A DNA stretch of 64,000 nucleotides from Devosia sp. (GTDB lineage: Bacteria; Pseudomonadota; Alphaproteobacteria; Rhizobiales; Devosiaceae), in the NCBI RefSeq assembly GCF_014860165.1, contig NZ_JACZKG010000071.1, positions 62,001 to 126,000 on the forward strand. Reading direction: 5' to 3'. Position numbers and translations under genes: made by a program. Within the stretch, counting starts at the first letter, position 1. Every line of letters begins with the position of its first letter. Below the pieces are notes generated by a model. It was given only the letters and a program-made list of their open reading frames with translations. It had not been told where the DNA came from and searched no databases. This document shows, piece after piece, positions 55,247 to 64,000 of this stretch.

Positions 55247-55259
55247 TGGCGGAGAGAGA
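55247..55259 (+). repeat. attachment site, right (within tRNA-Ser)
   Basis: TGGCGGAGAGAGA, the last 13 bases of the tRNA in reverse complement, is repeated exactly at 39678-39690. Confidence 0.85.
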
Positions 55260-55336
55260 GGGATTCGAACCCCCGATAGAGTTGCCCCTATGCCGCATTT
55301 CGAGTGCGGTGCATTCAACCACTCTGCCATCTCTCC
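55247..55336 (-). tRNA. tRNA-Ser (anticodon CGA)
   Basis: The minus strand folds into a class II tRNA of 90 nt including an encoded CCA. The acceptor stem is GGAGAGA/TCTCTCC, the anticodon stem CCGCA/TGCGG with loop CTCGAAA giving anticodon CGA, then a long variable arm, and a T-arm with GGTTCGAATCC. It reads UCG codons. Its 3' end is the attachment site of the island and is fully restored by the right attachment sequence. Confidence 0.95.
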
Positions 55337-55456
55337 GCGAGATCGATTGGGGCACCCTCGCGGGAGCCGGCTGGTCGACACGGCCGGGCTTATGACATAG
55401 CATTCGATGGGCTGCAACACCCTCGGCCAATATGCTTTCATTGCGTTGGCACGGCC

Positions 55457-55774
55457 ATGACTCCTGCCCCTCTCTTCCTCTACGGCACCTTGCGGGACCC
55501 CGACATTCTGGCCGCCGTGCTCGGACGGACCGTGGCCGTCCGCCAGCTCATTGCGGCGACGGCGCCCGATTGCGTAGCCGTGTACTTTCCCGGCCGGGTC
55601 TATCCGGTTTTGCTGAGGCGGCCCGGAAGCGCGGCGCCGGGCCTGCTGCTGCTGGTGGCTCCATCCGCCGCCGCCTGGACGCTCAATCACTGGATACGGG
55701 AGCACAAGCCCCAGGTGCTCGCACGTGAGACCGAACTGGCCCGCGCGGCGCGGGCGGGAACGGCCCGGCGCTAA
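55457..55774 (+). CDS. short gamma-glutamylcyclotransferase-like (AIG2) protein
   Basis: The 105-residue protein opens with PAPLFLYGTLRDPDILAAVL, the GGCT signature whose YGTL loop binds the substrate. It then has VYFPGRVYPVLLRRPGS. The catalytic Glu region usual in the family is not evident, and the protein is shorter than most relatives, so it may be a degenerate or N-terminal form. The start at 55457 is where homology begins; the frame stays open upstream across the tRNA. Confidence 0.7.
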   Translation: MTPAPLFLYGTLRDPDILAAVLGRTVAVRQLIAATAPDCVAVYFPGRVYPVLLRRPGSAAPGLLLLVAPSAAAWTLNHWIREHKPQVLARETELARAARAGTARR

Positions 55775-55858
55775 CCGTCACAATTTCGTGGTTGCCGAAC
55801 TTCTGCCCGGGGCCGGCGTTCGTTTGAACGCTGAACAAAGCAAAAGGGAGATTCTCAA

Positions 55859-56632
55859 TTGATAAAGCGTCGCGACGTGGTTGCCGGCATGGCAACACTG
55901 CCGCTGCTGTCGGTCGGCAGCGGATTTCTTGGCAGTGCCTGGGCGCAGGAGGCGGCGCTCGACGGAGACAGCGTGCCGACTGCCGACGGCGATATCATCA
56001 TCCATCCGGTTGATCATGCCAGCCTGCTGCTGGGATTCGGCGATGCGGTGATCTATGTCGATCCTGTGGGCGGCGCCGCCCGCTATGTGGGATTGCCGCC
56101 ACCGACGGCCATCCTGGTGACACATGGCCATGGCGACCATTTCGACGCGCCTACGCTCGAGGCCATTGCCGGCTCGGCACCCATCCTCACCAGCCAGGAA
56201 GTGTTCGACAAATTGCCCGAGGGCCTGAAGGCCAGTGCCAAGGCTATCGCCAATGGCGGCGAGGACAGCCTCAACGGCATCGCCGTGCGCGCCATCGCTG
56301 CCCACAACATCACCGAGGACCGGATGCGCTACCACCCTGTCGGCGTCGGCAACGGCTATGTGCTGACGCTGGGCGACAAGCAGGTCTATGTGGCTGGCGA
56401 CACCGAGCCGACCGACGACATGCTGGCCCTGACCGATATCGAGGTCGCCTTCCTGCCGATGAACCTGCCCTATACGATGACGCCGGATCAGGCGGCCGAG
56501 GCCATCAACACTTTCAAGCCGCGCATCGCCTATCCCTATCACTATGGGGAAAGCGACCTCTCGGTGTTGGAGACAGCGGTCGGACCGGACACTGAAATAC
56601 GCCTGCGCCAATGGTATCCAAACGGCGGCTGA
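55859..56632 (+). CDS. exported MBL-fold metallohydrolase (Tat substrate)
   Basis: This 257-residue protein has a Tat-like leader (IKRRDVVAGMATLPLLSVGS, RR pair near residue 5). The beta-lactamase fold has zinc ligands in LVTHGHGDHFDAPTL, an Asp in VYVAGDTEPTDDM and a His in YPYHYGESDL. It is close to the UlaG-like hydrolases that act on phosphate or lactone bonds; the substrate is unknown. The start is TTG at 55859, after AAAGGGAG; no ATG lies before the leader. Confidence 0.85.
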   Translation: MIKRRDVVAGMATLPLLSVGSGFLGSAWAQEAALDGDSVPTADGDIIIHPVDHASLLLGFGDAVIYVDPVGGAARYVGLPPPTAILVTHGHGDHFDAPTLEAIAGSAPILTSQEVFDKLPEGLKASAKAIANGGEDSLNGIAVRAIAAHNITEDRMRYHPVGVGNGYVLTLGDKQVYVAGDTEPTDDMLALTDIEVAFLPMNLPYTMTPDQAAEAINTFKPRIAYPYHYGESDLSVLETAVGPDTEIRLRQWYPNGG

Positions 56633-56646
56633 CCCCGCGCCAACCC

Positions 56647-56675
56647 TTGACTCTTGTGGCATTTGCCCCGATAAG
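56647..56675 (+). promoter_or_regulatory. sigma-70 type promoter of rplU-rpmA
   Basis: TTGACT (56647-56652) and GATAAG (56670-56675) are spaced 17 bp apart. A start near 56682 gives a long leader of about 175 bases before rplU, with room for ribosomal-protein autoregulation. Confidence 0.6.
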
Positions 56676-56858
56676 CGCGACCTGAAACGTGCGCTGGCCC
56701 TGCTGGCGCGCTTTTCTTTGTTTGAAAACGCTGTTCGAGGCTGCCCGCCGGTCTAATCGCCGGCAGCATGCAAGAAGACCGCAGGATCCGGGCTTACACC
56801 TGCGGCGCCACAGAGCGCGACACAATGGGACCGGGCGTTTGACGCTCCCGGTTAAGCT

Positions 56859-57419
56859 ATGACTTTCGCCGTGATCAAGACCGGTGGCAAGCAGTACAAG
56901 GTTGCCGCCAACGACGTTCTCAAGATTGAAAAGCTCGATGCCGAAGCCGGCACCATCGTCACCTTCGACCAGGTGCTGATGGTTGATGGCGAAGTCGGTG
57001 CTCCGCTCGTCGAAGGCGCGCTCGTCGCTGCCGAACTGCTCGAGACCCGCAAGCAGAAGACGGTCATCATTCTCAAGAAGAACCGTCGCCACAATTACCG
57101 TCGCCGCAACGGCCATCGCCAGCTGCTGTCGACCGTGCGCATCACCGAGATCCTGACCGGCGGCGCCAAGCCGACGATCAAGGCGGCCGGTGTTGCCAAG
57201 CCGACCGAGATTGTGAGCGAAGCCGCTCCGGCCAAGAAGTCGGCCAAGGCTGCCCCCAAGGTCGCCGCTGCGGAAACCGCCGAGGCTCCGGCCAAGGCAC
57301 CGGCAAAGAAGGCTGCTGCCCCCAAGGTCGCCGCTGCCACCGAAGACACCGCCGCTGAAAAGCCGGCGAAGAAGGCCCCGGCTGCCAAGAAGGCAGCTCC
57401 CAAGGCCGACAAGGAATAA
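56859..57419 (+). CDS. rplU: 50S ribosomal protein L21 with C-terminal extension
   Basis: The first 105 residues are standard bL21 ([40 protein letters not shown]). About 80 extra residues form a Lys/Ala/Pro tail ([16 protein letters not shown] at the end), as in several Hyphomicrobiales L21 proteins. It binds 23S rRNA in the large subunit. rpmA follows by 12 bp. Confidence 0.97.
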   Translation: MTFAVIKTGGKQYKVAANDVLKIEKLDAEAGTIVTFDQVLMVDGEVGAPLVEGALVAAELLETRKQKTVIILKKNRRHNYRRRNGHRQLLSTVRITEILTGGAKPTIKAAGVAKPTEIVSEAAPAKKSAKAAPKVAAAETAEAPAKAPAKKAAAPKVAAATEDTAAEKPAKKAPAAKKAAPKADKE

Positions 57420-57431
57420 GGAGCCCTAGAG

Positions 57432-57698
57432 ATGGCACACAAAAAAGCAGGCGGTTCATCCCGCAACGGTCGTGATACCGCTGGCCGTCGTCTTGGCGTC
57501 AAGAAGTTCGGTGGCGAAGCTGTCGTCGCCGGCAACATCATCATCCGCCAGCGCGGCACCAAGTGGCACCCCGGCACCGGCGTCGGCCTGGGCAAGGACC
57601 ACACTATCTATGCACTCGTCGACGGCGCCGTGACGTTCCGAACCCGTGCGAATTCGCAGGTTTTCGTCAACGTGACCCCGGCAGAGGCCGCCGAATAA
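57432..57698 (+). CDS. rpmA: 50S ribosomal protein L27
   Basis: The 88-residue bL27 begins [20 protein letters not shown], whose N-terminal arm reaches the peptidyl transferase centre. [19 protein letters not shown] follows. It is co-transcribed with rplU and ends before a strong terminator. Confidence 0.98.
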   Translation: MAHKKAGGSSRNGRDTAGRRLGVKKFGGEAVVAGNIIIRQRGTKWHPGTGVGLGKDHTIYALVDGAVTFRTRANSQVFVNVTPAEAAE

Positions 57699-57767
57699 CC
57701 CGGCAGGTCCCTCGAACCAGCCGGTGACCAGTTCCCCGGCTCGTGTTCCCACAATGCGAGATTGATC

Positions 57768-57797
57768 AAGGGGAACCGGTGCGCCGGTTCCCCTTTT
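57768..57797 (+). terminator. intrinsic terminator of rplU-rpmA
   Basis: AAGGGGAACCGG and CCGGTTCCCCTT form a perfect 12-bp stem with loop TGCG, running into TTTT. It lies 69 bases after the rpmA stop. Confidence 0.9.
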
Positions 57798-57826
57798 CGC
57801 ATTTTCGCCACGTGGATAGACGTCAA

Positions 57827-58354
57827 ATGAACAGCACTAGGGATCGCCTGCCCGCAACGATCACGACGGACCGCCTGGTGCTGACCACTCCCACCCTGGC
57901 CCATGTTCCAGAAATGGCCATGCTGGCCAACAGCAGGTCCATCCACGAGGTGCTGTCGCGCCTGCCTCATCCCTATGACGAAAGTCATGCGCGCGACTTC
58001 GTCGAGAATATTGCGCGCGGGCCCGAGGAGTTCGCCTGGTCGATCCTGCTGCAGGGCACCTATATCGGCACGATGGGCCTCCACCTGCTGCCCGATCAGT
58101 TGCCCGAACTCGGCTACTGGCTGGGCCAGCCCTATTGGGGCCACGGCTATGCCACCGAGGCGGCCCAGGCCGTGGTCGCGGCAGCGCGGATAGCGGGCTA
58201 TCGAGCGCTGCGATCACGGGCTCTGCTGACCAATGCCGCCTCGCGCAATGTTTTGCGCAAGGTGGGCTTCATCGAGACCGGCGAGGATGTCGACAAGGCC
58301 GGCACGCTGGCCGGGCGGCAGGTGATGCAGATGCGGCTGGAGTTCGAGAGATGA
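57827..58354 (+). CDS. GNAT acetyltransferase, RimJ/RimL type (1 of 4)
   Basis: This 175-residue protein starts MNSTRDRLPATITTDRLVL. It has the acetyl-CoA loop region ELGYWLGQPYWGHGYATEAA (residues 87-106) and a late NAASRNVLRKVGFIETG. RimJ/RimL relatives acetylate N-termini of ribosomal or other proteins. It is the first of four homologous genes overlapping stop to start and running into obgE. Confidence 0.9.
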   Translation: MNSTRDRLPATITTDRLVLTTPTLAHVPEMAMLANSRSIHEVLSRLPHPYDESHARDFVENIARGPEEFAWSILLQGTYIGTMGLHLLPDQLPELGYWLGQPYWGHGYATEAAQAVVAAARIAGYRALRSRALLTNAASRNVLRKVGFIETGEDVDKAGTLAGRQVMQMRLEFER

Positions 58355-58872
58355 TCCCCATCCGGACCGAACGGTTGATCCTGCGCGAGCCTGATCTCGA
58401 CGATGCGCCCTGCTATGCCCTGGGGATCGGCGAATATGAGGTGGCGCGGTTCCTGACGCCGGTGCCCTATCCCTATTCCCTGGCCATGGCCGTCGACTGG
58501 CTGCGTCAGGCCCGTCCGGCCACACCGGAACAGGCGCTGCTGATCATCGAGCTGCCCGGCAAGGGCGTTATCGGCTGCGTATCGCTGCTCAATGAACTCG
58601 GCTTCTGGATCGCCCGGCCGCACTGGAACAAGGGCTATGTGACCGAAGCCGCCACCGCGCTGCTCGATTGGCATTTCGCCGGTTGCGACAGGGAGTTGGT
58701 CCTGTCCAGCGCCCATCACGACAATGCCGCCTCGCTGGCGGTGCAGCGCAAGCTCGGCTTCACGCCGACCGGACGGGAAATGCGCTTCAGCCAGACGCTG
58801 CAGCACAATGTCGACCATGTGGTGACGACATTGTCGCGGTCGGCCTGGCAGGCACGGGGAGCACAGTCATGA
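58351..58872 (+). CDS. GNAT acetyltransferase, RimJ/RimL type (2 of 4)
   Basis: The 173-residue protein has TERLILREPDLDDAPCYALG at the start, ELGFWIARPHWNKGYVTEAA as the acetyl-CoA site and NAASLAVQRKLGFTPTGRE. The ATG overlaps the previous TGA (ATGA). It has a weaker acetyl-CoA loop than its neighbours (WIARPHWNKG in place of WLGQP.WG.G), hinting at a different partner. Confidence 0.9.
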   Translation: MIPIRTERLILREPDLDDAPCYALGIGEYEVARFLTPVPYPYSLAMAVDWLRQARPATPEQALLIIELPGKGVIGCVSLLNELGFWIARPHWNKGYVTEAATALLDWHFAGCDRELVLSSAHHDNAASLAVQRKLGFTPTGREMRFSQTLQHNVDHVVTTLSRSAWQARGAQS

Positions 58873-59393
58873 CGCCCAGAGAAGCACTGCCCGCCACCAT
58901 TGCGACCGCGCGCCTGGTGCTCCGCGCCCCTGTCATGACCGACCTTGCCGATCTGGTGACGCTGGCAAACAATTGGCAGGTGATCGAGCCGACCGCCGTC
59001 ATGCCCTTCCCCTATCTGGAAGAGCATGGCCGCAGTTTTCTGCAACGTGTCGGGGATCCGCAATCCCCTCTCGCCTACGCGATTGCCAGCGCGGGCCGCC
59101 TGATCGGCGTCGTCAGTCTGAAATTCGAGCCGGGCAAACGCCCCGAGTTGGGTTACTGGCTGGGCCAGCCCCATTGGGGCCAGGGCTTTGCTCCCGAGGC
59201 GGTCATCGGACTGCTCGATGCAGCGCGGGCCAGCGGCCAGATTCCGCAGATCAGCGCCCGGGTGCTCGAAAGCAACCCTGGCTCGATCCGTGTGTTGGAA
59301 AAAGCGGGTTTCACCATCGAGGAACGGACACACAGCGTGGTCGAGCGCCATCGTGGCAAGCCGCTGCTGATCATGGCGTGGAGCGCCGCATGA
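58869..59393 (+). CDS. GNAT acetyltransferase, RimJ/RimL type (3 of 4)
   Basis: This 174-residue protein reads LPATIATARLVLRAPVMTDL, then ELGYWLGQPHWGQGFAPEAV and NPGSIRVLEKAGFTIEERTH. It is most like copy 1. The ATG overlaps the stop of copy 2 by 4 bp. Confidence 0.9.
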   Translation: MTPREALPATIATARLVLRAPVMTDLADLVTLANNWQVIEPTAVMPFPYLEEHGRSFLQRVGDPQSPLAYAIASAGRLIGVVSLKFEPGKRPELGYWLGQPHWGQGFAPEAVIGLLDAARASGQIPQISARVLESNPGSIRVLEKAGFTIEERTHSVVERHRGKPLLIMAWSAA

Positions 59394-59926
59394 ATGTGAC
59401 GCTGCACACGCCCCGCTTCGTCCTGCGCCAGCCGCAAATGGGCGACGCCGAACCGATTGCCCGCTACCTCAACGATTTTGCGGTCTCGGGCAACCTTGCG
59501 CGCGTGCCCTTTCCCTACCATTTGAGTGATGCGAAGGCGTGGCTCAACACCAGGCGGGCCGACCTGCCGGCCGAAGCGACCAATTTTGCCATCGACCTGC
59601 CCGATCAGGGCCTGGTCGGCCAGGTGGGTTTCCACCAGGGAGCCGAGGGACCGATCATCGGCTATTGGCTGGGCCAGCCCTTCTGGAACCGGGGCATCAT
59701 GACCGAAGCGGTGATAGCCAGCCTCGATTGGCTGTTTTCGGTATCGGATGCGCCGGCTGTCTATTCCGGCGTGTTCCACTTCAACGCGGCCTCGCTGGCC
59801 ATTCAGACCAGGCTCGGATTTATCCAAACCGGGCGCTCAACCCTGCTCTGCCTTGCGCGTGGCGCCGAGGTGGAGCATATCGACACAATCATGACGCGCA
59901 GCGTCTGGAAGGCCAGAGACAAATGA
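59390..59926 (+). CDS. GNAT acetyltransferase, RimJ/RimL type (4 of 4)
   Basis: The 178-residue protein has [40 protein letters not shown] and [20 protein letters not shown]. Its start overlaps copy 3, and its TGA overlaps the obgE ATG, coupling the acetyltransferases to the essential GTPase. Confidence 0.9.
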   Translation: MNVTLHTPRFVLRQPQMGDAEPIARYLNDFAVSGNLARVPFPYHLSDAKAWLNTRRADLPAEATNFAIDLPDQGLVGQVGFHQGAEGPIIGYWLGQPFWNRGIMTEAVIASLDWLFSVSDAPAVYSGVFHFNAASLAIQTRLGFIQTGRSTLLCLARGAEVEHIDTIMTRSVWKARDK

Positions 59927-60966
59927 AGTTCCTCGACCAGGCCAAGGTCTATATTCGATCCGGCGACGGCGGCGGTGGCGCGGTATCGTTCCTCCGCGAA
60001 AAGTTCGTCGAGTTCGGCGGCCCCAATGGCGGCAATGGCGGCCGTGGCGGCGACATCGTGCTCGAATGCGTCGATGGCCTCAATACGCTGATCGACTACC
60101 GCTACCAGCAGCATTTCAAGGCCAAGACCGGCACACATGGCATGGGCAAGCAGCGCACCGGCGCCGATGGCGAGGACGTGGTGCTGCGCGTGCCCGTGGG
60201 CACCCAGGTATTCGAGGACGACAACGAAACCCTGATCGCCGACATGACCGAGGTGGGCCAGCGCGTCGTGCTGCTTTCTGGCGGCAATGGCGGCTTCGGC
60301 AATGCCCACTTCAAGACCAGCTCGAACCAGGCTCCCCGCCACGCCAATCCCGGCCAGGTCGGCACGGAAAAGTGGGTCTGGCTGCGGCTCAAGCTGATCG
60401 CCGATGCGGGCCTCGTGGGCCTGCCCAATGCCGGCAAATCCACCTTCCTCGCCGCCGTTTCGGCGGCCAAGCCCAAGATCGCCGACTATCCCTTCACCAC
60501 GCTCCATCCCAACCTGGGCGTGGTCTCGATCGGCGAGCGCGATTTCGTCCTGGCTGACATTCCGGGCCTGATCGAAGGCGCCAGCGAAGGCGCCGGCATC
60601 GGCGACCGGTTCCTGGGCCATGTCGAGCGCTGCGGCGTGCTGATCCACCTGATCGACGGCACCCAGGACGACGTCAAGCAGGCCTACAAGACTATCCGCA
60701 ATGAACTGGCTGCCTATGACGAACGGCTGGCCGAGAAGCCGGAAATCGTGGTGCTCAACAAGATCGACGCCATCGAGCCCGACGATCTCAAGGAAAAGCT
60801 CAAGGTGCTGAAGAAAGTCAGCAAGCAGGATGTGCTGCTGGTCTCGGGCGTCACCGGCAAGGGCACGGACATGGTGCTCTACGGCGTCATCGAGACGCTC
60901 GACGCCACCAAGGCCGCCAAGCTGGAAGCCGCGCGGCGCAAGGCAGAACCCAATTGGGCGCCGTGA
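59923..60966 (+). CDS. obgE: GTPase Obg/CgtA
   Basis: The 347-residue ribosome-associated GTPase has an N-terminal Gly-rich Obg fold ([20 protein letters not shown], residues 12-31, and on to about 158). The G domain follows: G1 [15 protein letters not shown]2 [10 protein letters not shown]3 [10 protein letters not shown]4 VLNKID and G5 SGVTGKG. It acts in 50S assembly and stress or cell-cycle control, and lacks a C-terminal OCT domain. Confidence 0.97.
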   Translation: MKFLDQAKVYIRSGDGGGGAVSFLREKFVEFGGPNGGNGGRGGDIVLECVDGLNTLIDYRYQQHFKAKTGTHGMGKQRTGADGEDVVLRVPVGTQVFEDDNETLIADMTEVGQRVVLLSGGNGGFGNAHFKTSSNQAPRHANPGQVGTEKWVWLRLKLIADAGLVGLPNAGKSTFLAAVSAAKPKIADYPFTTLHPNLGVVSIGERDFVLADIPGLIEGASEGAGIGDRFLGHVERCGVLIHLIDGTQDDVKQAYKTIRNELAAYDERLAEKPEIVVLNKIDAIEPDDLKEKLKVLKKVSKQDVLLVSGVTGKGTDMVLYGVIETLDATKAAKLEAARRKAEPNWAP

Positions 60967-60989
60967 TGGGATTGGCGCATGCCCTCTTC

Positions 60990-61117
60990 ACCTCTCCCTT
61001 TGGGGGAGAGGTCGACCCGTCTTCGGGTCGGGTGAGGGGGCCTTTCCAGGCACTTCACCCAGCAAAGGCCCCCTCACCCGGCGCTGCGCGCCGACGTCTC
61101 CCCCAAAGGGAGAGGTG
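60990..61117. repeat. compound GC-rich palindromic repeat, copy 4
   Basis: CACCTCTCCCTTTGGGGGAG opens the element and CTCCCCCAAAGGGAGAGGTG closes it, outer inverted arms about 90 bp apart. Inner parts are CGACCCG-tctt-CGGGTCG and GGTGAGGGGGCC/GGCCCCCTCACC. The whole can fold into one long stem, between obgE and proB. Confidence 0.85.
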
Positions 61118-61141
61118 TGCAGAGATCGAGTCCGCTACGCC

Positions 61142-62281
61142 ATGAACGCCCTCGCGCCCTTCAAGCGCCTGACCATCAAGATCGGCTCGGCTCTGCTCGT
61201 CGACGGCAAGGGCAAGCTGCGCGCTGCCTGGCTGGCGGACCTCGCCGCCGACATCGCAACGCTCAAGGCCGGCGGCTGCGACGTCGTCATCGTTTCCTCG
61301 GGCGCCATTGCACTCGGCCGGGGCCTGCTCGGCCTCAGCGCCGTGGCTCTGACGCTGGAGCAGAGCCAGGCCGCAGCCAGCGCCGGGCAGATTGCCCTCA
61401 GCCAGGCCTGGGCCGAGGCGCTGGGGCGGCATGGAATCGTCACCGGCCAGATCCTGATCACGCCCAATATCACCGAGGAGCGGCGCTATTACCTCAATGC
61501 CCGCACCACCATCGCGACGCTGCTGGGCCTGGGCGCTATCCCGATCATCAACGAGAATGACAGCGTCGCCACGGCGGAAATCCGCTATGGCGACAATGAC
61601 CGCCTGTCGGCCCGCGTCGCCACCATGATCGAGGCCGATTGCCTGGTGCTGCTCTCCGATGTCGACGGGCTCTATACCGCCCCTCCGGCCAAAGACCCCA
61701 ATGCCGAGCATCTGCCGGTGGTGCGCTCGATCACGCCAGCCATCGAGGCCATGGCGGGCGGCGCGGCCAGCCATCTGTCGCGCGGCGGCATGACCACCAA
61801 GGTCGAAGCCGGCAAGATCGCCACCCAGGCCGGCACGGCCATGATCATCGCCAAGGGCACCGATAGCCATCCGCTCAAGGCGCTGACCGAGGGCGGCCGC
61901 CATACCCTGTTCCTGCCGGCGCAGAGCCGCGCCCAGGCGCGCAAGCGCTGGATCATGGGGACGCTGGCGGTAGCGGGCACGCTGCAAGTCGATGCCGGCG
62001 CGGCGCGGGCTTTGCTCACTGGCAAGTCCCTGTTGCCGATCGGGGTGACCAAGGTCACCGGCACCTTCGAGCGGGGCGACGCCATTGCCGTCACTAACCC
62101 CGACGGCGTCGAGATTGCCCGAGCCCTGGTCGGCCTCGACAGCGACGAGGCGCGGCTGGTGATGGGCAAGCGCAGCGATGCCGTGCTCGAGTTGCTGGGC
62201 ACCGGCAACCGCGCCGCTTTGGTGCATCGCGACAACATGGTGCTGGTCGGCACCAAGGAGGACAGCAATGAGCGCGCTTGA
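61142..62281 (+). CDS. proB: glutamate 5-kinase
   Basis: This 379-residue enzyme phosphorylates glutamate in the first step of proline synthesis. The kinase domain carries [56 protein letters not shown] and [15 protein letters not shown]-terminal PUA domain lies at about 285-370. The start at 61142 is where kinase homology begins. It overlaps proA by 14 bp. Confidence 0.97.
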   Translation: MNALAPFKRLTIKIGSALLVDGKGKLRAAWLADLAADIATLKAGGCDVVIVSSGAIALGRGLLGLSAVALTLEQSQAAASAGQIALSQAWAEALGRHGIVTGQILITPNITEERRYYLNARTTIATLLGLGAIPIINENDSVATAEIRYGDNDRLSARVATMIEADCLVLLSDVDGLYTAPPAKDPNAEHLPVVRSITPAIEAMAGGAASHLSRGGMTTKVEAGKIATQAGTAMIIAKGTDSHPLKALTEGGRHTLFLPAQSRAQARKRWIMGTLAVAGTLQVDAGAARALLTGKSLLPIGVTKVTGTFERGDAIAVTNPDGVEIARALVGLDSDEARLVMGKRSDAVLELLGTGNRAALVHRDNMVLVGTKEDSNERA

Positions 62282-63548
62282 GGCCGGGAAGTCCGTCAGC
62301 GAGATCATGGCCGAGATCGGCCGCAACGCCCGGCTTGGCGCCAGGGCGCTGGCCATTGCGACGCCGGAGCAGAAGCGCCGGGCGCTGACGGTTGCCGCCG
62401 GCGCCATCAATGCGCATCGCAAGGCCATCCTCTCCGCCAATGCCCAGGACATGGCAACTGCCGAAACCAAGGGCATTTCCAAGGCCTTTCTCGACCGCCT
62501 GGCTCTGACCGATGCCCGCATCGACGGCATCGTCGAAGCCGTTAAGACCATTGCCGACCTGCCTGATCCGGTCGGCGCCACCATCGCCGAATGGGACCGG
62601 CCCAATGGCCTCCATATCGAGCGCGTGCGCACCCCGCTGGGCGTTATCGGGGTGATCTTCGAGTCGCGTCCCAACGTCACCGCCGATGCCGGCGCGCTCT
62701 GCATCAAGTCGGGCAACGCGGTGATCCTGCGCGGCGGCAGCGACAGTTTTCATTCGAGCAAGGCCATCGTCGACTGCATGCTCGATGGCCTGCATGCCGC
62801 AGGATTGCCTGTGGAATGCCTGCAACTTGTCCCCACCACCGACCGGGCGGCCGTCGGCGAGATGCTCAGGGGCCTCGATGGTAATATCGACGTCATCGTC
62901 CCCCGTGGCGGCAAGACCCTGGTCGCCCGCGTGCAGGACGAAGCGCGCGTGCCGGTCTTTGCCCATCTCGAGGGGCTGGTGCATGTCTATGTCGACAAGT
63001 CGGCTGACCTCGAAAAGGCCGTCAACGTCACGCTCAACGCCAAGATGCGCCGCACCGGGATCTGCGGCGCCGCCGAGACGCTGCTGGTGCACAAGGATGT
63101 GGTGGCGACCCACCTCAGGCCGATCATCGAGGCGCTGGCGGCCAAGGGCTGCGAAATCCGCGGCGACGCCACCGTCATGGCCGCGATCCCGATGGCCAAG
63201 GCGGCCACCGAAGAGGATTGGCGCACCGAGTATGAGGACGCCATCATCTCGGTGAAGGTGGTCGACAGCCTCGAGGCAGCCATCGCCCATATCGAGAAAT
63301 ATTCGAGCCACCACACCGAGGCGATCATTGCCGAGGACCCGGCCGCCGTCGAAAAATTCTTCAACCAGATCGACAGCGCGATCCTCTTGCACAATGCCTC
63401 AACCCAGTTCGCCGATGGCGGCGAGTTCGGCTTTGGCGGCGAGATCGGCATCGCCACCGGCAAGATGCATGCGCGCGGACCGGTCGGCGTCGAACAGCTC
63501 ACCAGCTTCAAATACCGCATCCGCGGCAACGGCCAGACCCGGCCGTGA
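62268..63548 (+). CDS. proA: glutamate-5-semialdehyde dehydrogenase
   Basis: The 426-residue enzyme reduces glutamyl-5-phosphate with NADPH. Motifs are [34 protein letters not shown], the catalytic Cys in [15 protein letters not shown] and [20 protein letters not shown]. It overlaps proB, so the two proteins, which channel an unstable intermediate, are made together. Confidence 0.97.
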   Translation: MSALEAGKSVSEIMAEIGRNARLGARALAIATPEQKRRALTVAAGAINAHRKAILSANAQDMATAETKGISKAFLDRLALTDARIDGIVEAVKTIADLPDPVGATIAEWDRPNGLHIERVRTPLGVIGVIFESRPNVTADAGALCIKSGNAVILRGGSDSFHSSKAIVDCMLDGLHAAGLPVECLQLVPTTDRAAVGEMLRGLDGNIDVIVPRGGKTLVARVQDEARVPVFAHLEGLVHVYVDKSADLEKAVNVTLNAKMRRTGICGAAETLLVHKDVVATHLRPIIEALAAKGCEIRGDATVMAAIPMAKAATEEDWRTEYEDAIISVKVVDSLEAAIAHIEKYSSHHTEAIIAEDPAAVEKFFNQIDSAILLHNASTQFADGGEFGFGGEIGIATGKMHARGPVGVEQLTSFKYRIRGNGQTRP

Positions 63549-63585
63549 TGGATCTTGTGTTGCCTTTGGCATCCGGGGTTGGTGC

Positions 63586-63684
63586 CCCCCTCCCCCTTGA
63601 GGGAAGGGGCTGGGGGTGGGGGTCCATCGGTGACCGACTGAGCGATCCCCTCCCTCGATCCCTCCCCTCAAGGGGGAGGGAGGC
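63586..63684. repeat. GC-rich palindromic intergenic repeat, copy 5
   Basis: CCCCCTCCCCCTTGAGGGAA opens it and TCCCCTCAAGGGGGAGGGAG closes it, with TCCATCGGTGACCGACTGAG inside, very close to the inner part of copy 1 (5416). It lies between proA and nadD. Confidence 0.8.
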
Positions 63685-63708
63685 GATAACTGACCGTCTC
63701 GGTGTTCT

Positions 63709-64000
63709 TTGACCCTGCGCCACCCCTTCCGCATTCCTGGCATTACCGAGCTGCCGCCTTCTGGCAGCGGCATGCGCATCGGCCTGTTCGGCGGCAGCTT
63801 CAACCCCATCCATGACGGGCATCGCCTGGTGGTCGAGGAGACGCTGCGCCGGCTCGAGCTCGACGCGCTCTGGGTCCTGGTGACCCCGGGCAATCCGCTC
63901 AAGAACCACAATGACCTTGCGCCGCTGGCCGACCGGGTGTTGGCTGCGCGACGCCTGCTCGACCATCCGCGAGTCCGCGTCACCGGCTTTGAGGCGGCGC
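63709..64000 (+). CDS. nadD: nicotinate-nucleotide adenylyltransferase, cut by the window edge
   Basis: The visible part has MRIGLFGGSFNPIHDGHRLV, the nucleotidyl-transferase signature with (H/T)xGH as HDGH, and TPGNPLKNHNDLAPLADRV. The enzyme makes deamido-NAD from nicotinate mononucleotide and ATP. Two starts are possible: TTG at 63709, giving the extended N-terminus common in this order, or ATG at 63772. Following proBA is a usual position. Confidence 0.93.
   Translation, partial: MTLRHPFRIPGITELPPSGSGMRIGLFGGSFNPIHDGHRLVVEETLRRLELDALWVLVTPGNPLKNHNDLAPLADRVLAARRLLDHPRVRVTGFEAA

Larger units (their letters stand above)
39678..55259. mobile_element. integrative genomic island in tRNA-Ser(CGA)
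   Basis: The 15.6-kb island runs from a 13-bp copy of the tRNA 3' end (TGGCGGAGAGAGA, 39678-39690) to the same sequence in the intact tRNA (55247-55259); 16 of 17 bases match if extended. A tyrosine recombinase gene lies next to the tRNA and points away from it. Matching arm-type repeats lie inside both ends. The cargo is about ten genes, mostly unknown or defence-like. No conjugation or replication genes are visible, so it is probably mobilised by a helper or fixed. Confidence 0.85.

Noticed and set aside
39678-55259. complete prophage or conjugative element
   Set aside because: Apart from the integrase there are no capsid, tail, terminase, lysis, relaxase or mating-pair genes.

Overview
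The window is GC-rich chromosomal DNA of an alphaproteobacterium in the Hyphomicrobiales, most likely Devosia or a close relative. This is inferred from the rplU-rpmA-(GNATs)-obgE-proB-proA-nadD order, an NHEJ cluster with PE-LIG-POL LigD, DUF1236 and DUF6600 secreted proteins, overlapping ATGA gene junctions and families of GC-rich palindromic intergenic repeats. No marker was compared with a database, so the genus is a guess.

Layout. 1-2658 (minus): pseudouridine catabolism (psuG, psuK), a small secreted protein and a cut DUF1304 membrane protein. 3089-7298: a complete polyamine ABC transporter (potFGHI). 7295-12000: a DUF2267 protein, a short unit with a 23-codon ORF and a terminator, purU, an Rrf2 regulator and a Kef-type antiporter with a very long acidic tail. 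12267-16952: two transglutaminase-like proteins, a RecD-like helicase, an FAH hydrolase and an aldo/keto reductase. 17041-20194: an EamA exporter and an ECF42-type sigma factor operon (DGPF protein, sigma factor, VOC protein). 20407-26284: a DNA repair cluster with ligD, ku, a protein that reads as BRCT-like + MerR-like + TPR, an alpha/beta hydrolase and an exonuclease III. 26337-31612: secreted or membrane proteins and a two-component system. 31952-35860: cysK, then a BigR-like ArsR regulator with a palindromic divergent control region, a DUF442 protein, cytochrome b561, a 1-Cys peroxiredoxin and a DUF302 protein. 35989-39559: an aldehyde dehydrogenase with a clear sigma-54 promoter, and its divergent AcoR-type activator.

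39678-55259 is a genomic island of about 15.6 kb in the 3' end of tRNA-Ser(CGA). A tyrosine recombinase lies next to the tRNA, a 13-bp copy of the tRNA end marks the far side, and matching pairs of CTGTATC sites lie just inside both ends. Its cargo looks like a defence or conflict set: a possible PD-(D/E)XK protein, a free-standing B3/B4 domain protein, a fatty acid desaturase, two large unrecognised proteins, a KfrA-like DNA-binding protein, a RES-domain toxin-like protein, two single-HKD phospholipase D-like proteins, and an Abi_C-type abortive infection gene. The last is broken by a 34-bp tandem duplication and a 1-bp insertion.

55457-64000 returns to core genes: a short GGCT-like protein, an exported MBL-fold protein, rplU, rpmA, four tandem GNAT acetyltransferases that overlap stop-to-start and run into obgE, then proB, proA and the start of nadD.
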